DNA of 28,211 bases from NCBI GenBank assembly GCA_002347365.1, contig DDWT01000030.1:1-28211 (forward strand). The letters are read 5' to 3'. The notes beneath the pieces were generated by a model that saw only the letters and a program-made list of their open reading frames with translations, did not search any database and had not been told where the DNA came from. The stretch comes from Actinobacteria bacterium UBA2279 (GTDB taxonomy: Bacteria > Actinomycetota > Coriobacteriia > Anaerosomatales > Anaerosomataceae). A program made the position numbers and the translations under genes. Of this stretch, positions 23,017 through 28,211 are shown piece after piece (positions within the stretch are counted from its first letter, which is position 1; each line of letters begins with the position of its first letter).

Positions 23017-23823
23017 ATGACTTCGAAGCAACATGCCGACGCAGGGCAACAGCTGCGCATCGCCTTTCTCGCCTCGGGCTCCCGCGGAAACGTCGTGGCT
23101 GTATGCTCCGAGCGCGATGTCCTTCTGGTGGATGCGGGGCTCTCGGCCCGGGAAACACGCCGTCGCCTCGCTGAAGCACTGATCGACGAGACAAGAGTGC
23201 GGGCCATCCTGCTGACGCACGAGCACTCGGACCACGTCGCTGGCGTACGCGTTCTGTCCCGGCAGCTGGACGTTCCCGTGTTGGCCACAGAGGGCACGAT
23301 ACGCGGTGCCGCGACGCATCTCGCCTCGGTGCAGAGCGTGGAACGCGTACGGCCGGACGAGGACATGGTGCTGGGAGAGTTGCGGGTACGCGCCTTTCGG
23401 ACTAGTCACGACGCCGCCGAACCGGTGGGCTACGTCTTCGAAGATGGCCAAGGTACACGATTCGGCCTTGCGAGCGACACGGGGCACGTGCCCTCGCAAG
23501 CGCTGGAGGTACTTGAGAGCTGCGCGATCGTCGGGCTGGAGAGCAACCACGACGTGAGTATGCTCCGCACCGGGGCGTACCCCCGATTCCTCAAGGAACG
23601 CATCCTGTCGAGCACAGGACATCTGTCCAACGACGACGCAGCCGTTGTGCTCGAGCGTCTCATTGAGGCCGGGGTCCGCAGCGTGTGCGCACTGCACCTC
23701 TCGGAACAGAACAACACACCCGGTATCGTCCGCGAGACGCTCCAGTGCTGCGTGGACAGAAGTGGCGCACGCGTCCAGATGTCGATCGCTCGCCAGAACA
23801 CGGCGGTGACCTGCTCGGTCTAA
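23017..23823 (+). CDS. walJ: Metallo-beta-lactamase fold hydrolase, WalJ/YycJ family
   Basis: The 268-residue protein shows FLASGSRGN near residue 17, the metal-binding THEHSDH (67-73), the later SDTGH and ESNHD, and GHLSN plus HLSEQNN at the C-terminal side, all as in YycJ/WalJ. These enzymes are two-metal exonucleases or phosphoesterases linked to DNA maintenance and cell-wall signalling in Firmicutes. No walKR genes are adjacent here, so only the family is certain. The start is taken at the first ATG, six bases after a -10-like TACAAT. It is divergent from the small membrane protein gene. Confidence 0.9.
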   Translation: MTSKQHADAGQQLRIAFLASGSRGNVVAVCSERDVLLVDAGLSARETRRRLAEALIDETRVRAILLTHEHSDHVAGVRVLSRQLDVPVLATEGTIRGAATHLASVQSVERVRPDEDMVLGELRVRAFRTSHDAAEPVGYVFEDGQGTRFGLASDTGHVPSQALEVLESCAIVGLESNHDVSMLRTGAYPRFLKERILSSTGHLSNDDAAVVLERLIEAGVRSVCALHLSEQNNTPGIVRETLQCCVDRSGARVQMSIARQNTAVTCSV

Positions 23824-23875
23824 CCCTGGCACGCTGTTTGCGCGTTGAGGGTCACAGCCGCAAGGAGGGCACCTG

Positions 23876-24073
23876 ATGCGCACGTCCCTGGCGTTGACAC
23901 TGGCCGGAATGCTGACCGCGAGCGTACTGCTCGTGTCGCACTTCGCCGTGCTCTTTCCCCCGCTGCCTCAAGACGTCGCGCCGACGGTCGTCGCAAGCAT
24001 CGAGTCGACCGTGCCGGTGTCACCGATGGGCCCGGGGTACAACCCTGCGCCGCCGGTCATCCCCGTCTCTTGA
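23876..24073 (+). CDS. Small exported proline-rich protein, unknown function
   Basis: The 65-codon ORF has AAGGAGG eight bases before its ATG, a good ribosome site. The product starts with MRTS and a hydrophobic segment to about residue 30 (LALTLAGMLTASVLLVSHFAVLF), then a Pro/Val/Ser-rich tail with PPLPQ and GPGYNPAPP. It could be a secreted peptide or an anchored one with an outside tail. I know no family. It lies 52 bases after walJ on the same strand. Evidence is the ribosome site and signal-like N-terminus only. Confidence 0.5.
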   Translation: MRTSLALTLAGMLTASVLLVSHFAVLFPPLPQDVAPTVVASIESTVPVSPMGPGYNPAPPVIPVS

Positions 24074-24082
24074 CTGCCCTGA

Positions 24083-24098
24083 CGGGGCGGTCGCCCCG
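24083..24098. terminator. GC-rich hairpin between convergent genes
   Basis: CGGGGC-GGTC-GCCCCG (24083-24098) forms a compact 6-bp stem with a 4-base loop between the convergent small-peptide and cobO genes. It has no T-run on either side, so it is at best a weak or factor-assisted terminator. Confidence 0.4.
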
Positions 24099-24100
24099 GC

Positions 24101-24631
24101 TCAGTACTCTATGCCGAGACGCGCGTTCACGCCTGCGTCGTAGTAGTGCTTGCGCGGCACCATCTCAGTGACGAGATCGGCCATCTCCACGAGTTCCTCC
24201 GGGGCGCCCCTACCGGTCAGAACGACTTCGACGTGCAACGGGCGGTCCCTCAGCACCTCGAACACCGTCGGCCACTCGAGCAACCCGTAGGCGAGCGCCA
24301 CATTCACCTCGTCCATGACCACGACATCGTACTCACCGCCAGTGATGGCGGCCGAGGAAACCCCCCATGCTTCGGCGACAGCACGGCGGTCCTCATCGGT
24401 TGGACCCGAGCCAAGAAGCCCGGTCCAGGCCCTCGCTGGCCGCACGACCTCGACGCCTGCGCCTTCCATCACATCCAGCTCGCTACTGCGCCGCCCACCC
24501 TTGATGTACTGCACGAAGATGACCCGGAGCCCGGCTCCGGCCGCGCGGATACACAGTCCCACCCCGGCCGTGGTCTTGCCCTTTCCTTCCCCGGTGTAGA
24601 CCTGGATCTGGCCCACGCGTCCTGTCGTCAT
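24101..24631 (-). CDS. cobO: Cob(I)yrinic acid a,c-diamide/corrinoid adenosyltransferase (CobO/BtuR)
   Basis: The 176-residue enzyme attaches the adenosyl group of ATP to reduced corrinoids, activating imported or new cobamides. The modified P-loop TGEGKGKTTA (residues 13-22), RVIFVQYIKGG, VVVMDEVNVALAYG and VLTGRGAP are CobA/CobO/BtuR signatures. ATG at 24631 overlaps the stop of btuD (ATGA) and follows GAGGAGA; an upstream in-frame ATG at 24661 lies within btuD and is rejected. Its place as last gene of the corrinoid uptake operon fits adenosylation right after import. Confidence 0.94.
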   Translation of the reverse strand: MTTGRVGQIQVYTGEGKGKTTAGVGLCIRAAGAGLRVIFVQYIKGGRRSSELDVMEGAGVEVVRPARAWTGLLGSGPTDEDRRAVAEAWGVSSAAITGGEYDVVVMDEVNVALAYGLLEWPTVFEVLRDRPLHVEVVLTGRGAPEELVEMADLVTEMVPRKHYYDAGVNARLGIEY

Positions 24632-25908
24632 GGTCTCTCCTCGCGTCGATCGCGAATGCATTCTACCGCTGCTACCAGTGCCTCTTCGTCGGTACGTACC
24701 CGCACGGCGCCGCCGGCGACCGCATCAGCCCACAGGCGTGTCGCTTCGCCGCCCGAGAAGTCCCTCTCGGCGGTCATCTCACCGATCAGCACGAGTGGCC
24801 TGCCGCTACGCACGGCAGCTCTCAGGTTGCCGACGTTGGCGCGGCCGAACGGCGTCGGAGCGATGACCACGCACGGGCATGTCGCGTACGCGGCACGCAC
24901 GGTCGCCTCATCGTCAGCAGCCATCTCCCCGAACGCCGGGAGATCGATGTGCTCGGCACCCAGCGCTTCGGCCACTGCCTGGTCGACATCCCCGCGATTG
25001 AGTGCGCCGCATGCCACCGAGATGCCGGCGAGAGCGAGCCGACGCATCAGCGCCGCTGCCGCCCCCGAGCCGCATACGACACCGACGCGGCCGAGAGAGG
25101 CGCGCTCCACGTCCGCGCGTCGCACGACGGGCGTGACCGCGAGGGTACCCGTGACGGGATCGGTCCTGACCACCGCCTTCACGCCGAAGACGGATTCGAT
25201 GACGTCGGCGGTGAGCGCATCTTGCGGCGGCACGGCCGATGTCATGCGGCCTTCGGCAACCACTGCGATTCGATCGCTGTAGCGGGCGGCTATGTCCAGA
25301 TCGTGGAAGACTGCAAGCACGGCCATCCCTTCATCGGCGAGGCGGCGCACGAGGTCGAGCACCTGAAGGCGATGGTTGAGGTCAAGATGGCTCGTCGGCT
25401 CATCCAGCAACAATACGCGCGGCTTCTGAGCCAGCGCCTGGGCAACCGTCAGTCTCTGCAGATCGCCACCGGACAGTGTGTCCACACGCTCACGGGCGAG
25501 CCGGGCCGTGTCCGTCAACTCCATCACCTCGTCGATGATGGCGTCATCCTCGGCAGAGAGGTTCTGCAACCGCCCCAGCCACGGATGGCGGCCCATCTCA
25601 ACGAATGCACGGCCGTCGAACGCGAATGCGACCGGGAGCGTCTGAGGAACCACGCCGACCAGACGCGCACGGTCTTTCGGAGACATACGCTCGACGGGAT
25701 CGCCATCCAGCGAGATGGCGCCTGCGAGCACTGCGGCAGCACCCGTGACGGAGCGCAACAGGGTCGACTTGCCGGCGCCGTTCGGGCCCACAAGCCCCAC
25801 GAACTCACCGGCCCGGATCGCGAGCTCGACATCGAGGACGATGGGCGTGCGCGCGTAGCCTACGGCAGCCGACAGAAACGCGAGCCGCGTTGCGGAGTCA
25901 GTGTTCAT
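24628..25908 (-). CDS. btuD: Cobalamin ABC transporter ATP-binding protein BtuD with extra C-terminal domain
   Basis: Residues 1-260 are a FecCD/BtuCD-type ATPase: Walker A GPNGAGKST (41-49), signature LSGGDLQR (145-152), Walker B VLLLDEPTSHLD (165-176). Typical members are about 250-260 residues; this one is 426. The extra 165 residues start near VGVVCGSGAAAALMRRLALAGISV and look like a Rossmann-type nucleotide- or corrinoid-binding fold (also NRGDVDQAVAEALG and CVVIAPTPFGRANVGNL). Similar tails occur on some corrinoid ATPases of anaerobes as I recall; the function is unknown to me. Its ATG overlaps the btuC stop and its stop overlaps the cobO start. Confidence 0.92.
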   Translation of the reverse strand: MNTDSATRLAFLSAAVGYARTPIVLDVELAIRAGEFVGLVGPNGAGKSTLLRSVTGAAAVLAGAISLDGDPVERMSPKDRARLVGVVPQTLPVAFAFDGRAFVEMGRHPWLGRLQNLSAEDDAIIDEVMELTDTARLARERVDTLSGGDLQRLTVAQALAQKPRVLLLDEPTSHLDLNHRLQVLDLVRRLADEGMAVLAVFHDLDIAARYSDRIAVVAEGRMTSAVPPQDALTADVIESVFGVKAVVRTDPVTGTLAVTPVVRRADVERASLGRVGVVCGSGAAAALMRRLALAGISVACGALNRGDVDQAVAEALGAEHIDLPAFGEMAADDEATVRAAYATCPCVVIAPTPFGRANVGNLRAAVRSGRPLVLIGEMTAERDFSGGEATRLWADAVAGGAVRVRTDEEALVAAVECIRDRREERP

Positions 25909-26927
25909 CGGCGCTCCCTGCGAACGAGAAGCCAGACGAAGAACGGGCCGCCGAGCACCGCAGTCACGATGCCCACCGGGATCTCCACCGGCGCCAGGAC
26001 CGTGCGTGCGGCCAGGTCGGCGAGAACCATGACGATGGCGCCCGCTAGGGTGGACGCCGGCAGCAGGAGCCTATGGTCGGGGCCGAGAACAAGACGCGCC
26101 ATGTGCGGCGTCATCAGGCCCACGAAGCCGATCAGTCCCGAGACCGACACGGCCGCCGCCACCACAAGCGAAGCAGAGGCGAGAACGAGGAGCTTGAAGC
26201 GCTCGACGTTCACGCCAAGCTGGCCGGCTCGCTCGTCGCCAAGAAGCATGATGTTGAGCTCGCGCGCGTAGAAGATGGGTACGACCGCACCCACCGTGAA
26301 CATGGCCGAGACGATCCACACGTTCTGCCAGCTGGCGGAGGTCAAACCTCCCATCATCCAGAAGACGACCGACTGCATGGAGTTGCGGAACACGACCATG
26401 AGAAACGATGTGACCGCCGCCAACGTGTAGGAGATAGCCACGCCGGCCAGCAGCAGCGAGGTCGTATCGGCGCGACCGGCACGCGACGCGAGGCGCACGA
26501 CGAGGGCGATGGTGAGCAGCGCGCCTGCGAACGCCCCGAAAGGCACCCCGAAAGCACGACTTGCGAAGCTGGTGCCGGCAGCGACGAACGCGATGGTGGC
26601 GCCAAGGCCGGCGCCCGAAGACACGCCGAGGATGTAGGGGTCGGCGAGCGGGTTCTTGAACAGCGCCTGGTAGAGCACACCTGCAAGCGCAAGCGCCGAC
26701 CCGACCAGCGCGGCCAGCAGCACGCGGGGCAACCGCAGTTGCCAGATGACGACATCCGCTTGCGCCAGTGCTTCGCCGCGGATCCCGCGCCCGATCGCGC
26801 CGAACGTTGCGGACGGACTCACGTTCACTGCACCCAGGCCGACGGCGAGCACCATCGCGACGAGCAGCATGACCGCGAGGGTCACTATCGCGAGGCGCCT
26901 GCGCGCCGGTCCGGGTGCAGTGCTCAT
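25905..26927 (-). CDS. btuC: Cobalamin/iron ABC transporter permease BtuC (FecCD family)
   Basis: The 340-residue permease has about ten hydrophobic segments and the FecCD signatures LRLPRVLLAALVGSALALAG, NPLADPYILGVSSGAG and GLIGFVGLMTPHMARLVLG. It forms the channel served by BtuF and BtuD. The start ATG (MSTAPG) lies one base after the btuF stop; an ORF extension upstream overlaps btuF and is rejected. The ribosome site is weak, so it is probably coupled to btuF translation. Iron siderophore permeases share this family, but the B12 riboswitch upstream decides for corrinoid. Confidence 0.94.
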   Translation of the reverse strand: MSTAPGPARRRLAIVTLAVMLLVAMVLAVGLGAVNVSPSATFGAIGRGIRGEALAQADVVIWQLRLPRVLLAALVGSALALAGVLYQALFKNPLADPYILGVSSGAGLGATIAFVAAGTSFASRAFGVPFGAFAGALLTIALVVRLASRAGRADTTSLLLAGVAISYTLAAVTSFLMVVFRNSMQSVVFWMMGGLTSASWQNVWIVSAMFTVGAVVPIFYARELNIMLLGDERAGQLGVNVERFKLLVLASASLVVAAAVSVSGLIGFVGLMTPHMARLVLGPDHRLLLPASTLAGAIVMVLADLAARTVLAPVEIPVGIVTAVLGGPFFVWLLVRRERR

Positions 26928-26928
26928 G

Positions 26929-27870
26929 CTAGTTCCCGAATGCTTCCGGGTGCAGCGCTTCGGCGATCTGACGCACACCCTGGATGATCCGCGGACCCGG
27001 ACGGCTCACAAGGTTGTCCTCAAGGACCGCAACACGGCCGTTCTTGACGGCGGAGAGTCCGGAGTAGCCGGGTCGCTGGGCAAGATCGGAGGGGTCGCTC
27101 ATCGAGCCGAGCGTGGCAAGGTAGACCTCGGGATCATCGGTCAGGAGTTGCTCGACCGAATAGCCCACGTAGCCCTCCTGCACGACGACGTTCTCACCGC
27201 CTGCCTGATCGATCAGGTCGCTCAGCAACGTACCCGAACCTGCCGTGAAGAGCGGGTCCTGCGCGATCTCGATGAAGCAGCGCACAGGTGCCGCGTCGAT
27301 CGCTTCCTGGATCCCGGCCAGCTCGCGTTTCATTTCCGAGACGACCTCGTCCGCCTTCGCGGGTTCGCCGATAGCGGTCCCGACGGTCGCGATCGAGGTG
27401 TAGAGCGCCTCCAGCGACTGGGGATCGATGGCGATCACGGTCGCGCCAAGTGCCTCGATCTGCGCGATGATGTCGGCCTGCACGCCGGTGGTGACCAGCA
27501 CGAGGTCGGGCTCGAGCGCCGCGATGGCCTCAAGATTGGGGCCCACGAAGTCGCCGACCTTCTCGAGCGTGGCGACCTCGGGCGGATAGTCGTCATACGT
27601 GGTCACGCCCACGATGCGATCGAGTGCGCCAAGCCCGTACAGGATCTCTGTGTTGGCGGGCGCGAGCGAGACGATACGCTCGGGCTTCGCATCTACCGTG
27701 ACGTCGCGACCGGAATCATCGGTGACCGTCACCGGGAACGTCGCAGTCTTGGGCGCCTCGGCACCCTCGTCGTTCTTGGCACCACCGCACCCGGCGAGCA
27801 GGGTGGCGAGCAGCACTACCGCCAACAGCGATGCGGTGATGCGGCCCCTCGTTCGAATCGAACCTCTCAT
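26929..27870 (-). CDS. btuF: Corrinoid-binding lipoprotein BtuF
   Basis: The 313-residue protein has a lipoprotein signal (lipobox LLAGC, C28), a short linker and a class III periplasmic-binding fold: VTVTDDSGRDVTVDAKPERIVSLAPANTEILY, GVTTYDDYPPEVA, LEPDLVLVT and IIQGVRQIAEALHPE. It captures cobamides outside the membrane and docks on BtuCD. TAGGAGGAA lies four bases before the ATG. It is the first gene of the riboswitch-controlled operon btuF-btuC-btuD-cobO. Confidence 0.94.
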   Translation of the reverse strand: MRGSIRTRGRITASLLAVVLLATLLAGCGGAKNDEGAEAPKTATFPVTVTDDSGRDVTVDAKPERIVSLAPANTEILYGLGALDRIVGVTTYDDYPPEVATLEKVGDFVGPNLEAIAALEPDLVLVTTGVQADIIAQIEALGATVIAIDPQSLEALYTSIATVGTAIGEPAKADEVVSEMKRELAGIQEAIDAAPVRCFIEIAQDPLFTAGSGTLLSDLIDQAGGENVVVQEGYVGYSVEQLLTDDPEVYLATLGSMSDPSDLAQRPGYSGLSAVKNGRVAVLEDNLVSRPGPRIIQGVRQIAEALHPEAFGN

Positions 27871-27932
27871 ACCTTCCTCCTACGTTTCGTCCACACACTC
27901 CCGACAGTCCGCCGAACGCGGGCCAAGACATG

Positions 27933-27958
27933 AAAAGACCCTCGCCGATGCGAGAGTC
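27933..27958 (-). terminator. Intrinsic terminator of the cobalamin riboswitch
   Basis: On the - strand GACTCTCGC (27958-27950), loop ATCG, GCGAGGGTC (27945-27937), then TTTT. It lies after the aptamer and 62 bases before the btuF ATG, so ligand binding probably favours termination. The stem has one G-T pair. The competing antiterminator was not worked out. Confidence 0.85.
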
Positions 27959-28033
27959 CTCAAGGTGTCTCGGTCTGCCGGAACGCATGCACGCAGGCAG
28001 CGACCGTGCCTCCACCTCGAAGGCCGCGTCGCA

Positions 28034-28150
28034 GATCCTGGGCAGGTTCCTGACTTGGAGGCGCTATCGCCTCCTCACAGTGGCGGGTCCGTGCCGGAGT
28101 CTCACCAGCTTCCCTATTCTCTCGACTCAGTCGAGCACCCAGGACCCGTG
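28034..28150 (-). promoter_or_regulatory. Cobalamin riboswitch aptamer
   Basis: On the - strand the aptamer reads from CACGGGTCC near 28150. It shows the conserved AGGGAAGCTGGTGAGA core, CCCGCCACTGTGA, and the B12 box AAGTCAGGAACCTGCCC ending near 28037. A closing stem pairs GGTCCTGGG with CCCAGGATC. It controls the btu operon: adenosyl- or other cobalamins bound to the RNA lower expression of uptake genes. Exact edges are approximate. Confidence 0.95.
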
Positions 28151-28166
28151 TTCGGTTGTGGCACAC

Positions 28167-28195
28167 ATACTACGCGCCGCCCCATGCCTTGTGAA
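28167..28195 (-). promoter_or_regulatory. Promoter of the btu operon
   Basis: On the - strand TTCACA (28195-28190), a 17-base spacer, TAGTAT (28172-28167): five of six matches at each box of the sigma70 consensus or close to it. The start would be near 28160, about ten bases before the aptamer. Confidence 0.7.
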
Positions 28196-28211
28196 GCTGG
28201 ATTCAGGAAGC

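Noticed and set aside
24949..26271. Long open frame of 440 codons on the + strand opposite btuD and btuC
   Set aside because: Antisense shadow; composition is His/Arg/Gln-rich nonsense, while the - strand frames carry clear ABC motifs.
26746..27933. Open frame of 395 codons on the + strand opposite btuF
   Set aside because: Shadow of btuF and of its leader; no domain recognised.
1..28211. CRISPR array, tRNA, rRNA, IS element or integrase gene
   Set aside because: No regular repeat-spacer pattern, tRNA-like fold, transposase or tyrosine recombinase frame was seen anywhere in the window.

Overview
The window reads as a chromosomal segment of a high-GC, anaerobic or microaerophilic bacterium. 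The likely source is a deep Actinomycetota lineage such as an environmental Coriobacteriia relative. That placement is inference from gene content (Sec-containing Fdn-type formate dehydrogenase, FdhE, octaheme cytochrome c, NDH-2, liv and btu transporters), frequent GTG starts and one probable leaderless gene. No rRNA, tRNA or other phylogenetic marker is present.

Region 1 (1-2607) is accessory DNA and looks like an integron cassette array without an integrase in view. Three cassettes are each bounded by mutually complementary heptamers (GTTAGGC/GCCTAAC, then GTTAGCG/CGCTAAC twice), and the junctions are imperfect inverted repeats with attC architecture. Cassette 1 encodes a SEC-C zinc-motif protein with an RxxxxH (HEPN-like) motif. 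Cassette 2 carries, antisense to the array, an Abi_2/AbiD/F-type HEPN protein followed by a candidate promoter, a two-hairpin small RNA and a strong terminator. That layout would suit an RNA-antitoxin/abortive-infection unit. Cassette 3 is about 240 bp with only a doubtful ORF.

Region 2 (2732-6169, + strand) holds a type II NADH dehydrogenase and an overlapping nucleoside phosphorylase/amidohydrolase pair, probably for methylthioadenosine salvage. Region 3 (6180-11209, - strand) is a complete branched-chain amino acid ABC transporter operon, livJ-H-M-G-F, with a stable hairpin after livJ.

Region 4 (11210-18782) is a formate respiration and redox block. A 648-bp leader with several predicted RNA hairpins precedes fdnG-H-I. 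The fdnG gene is read through an in-frame UGA (selenocysteine) followed by a SECIS-like hairpin. Next come two - strand lipoproteins, a CxxC thioredoxin-like protein and a peroxiredoxin whose peroxidatic cysteine is also encoded by UGA, and then divergent fdhE. The peroxiredoxin and fdhE share a promoter region with a tandem operator-like repeat.

Region 5 (18855-22945) has an NfeD/SPFH membrane pair, an octaheme cytochrome c, and a glutaredoxin translationally coupled to an unusual fusion of a ferredoxin:thioredoxin reductase-type catalytic domain with a Rieske domain. A small two-helix membrane protein gene lies just upstream.

Region 6 (23017-28211) has a WalJ/YycJ-type metallo-hydrolase, a small exported peptide gene, and a corrinoid uptake operon (btuF-C-D plus cobO adenosyltransferase). 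The corrinoid operon is headed by a promoter, a cobalamin riboswitch and an intrinsic terminator, all on the - strand.
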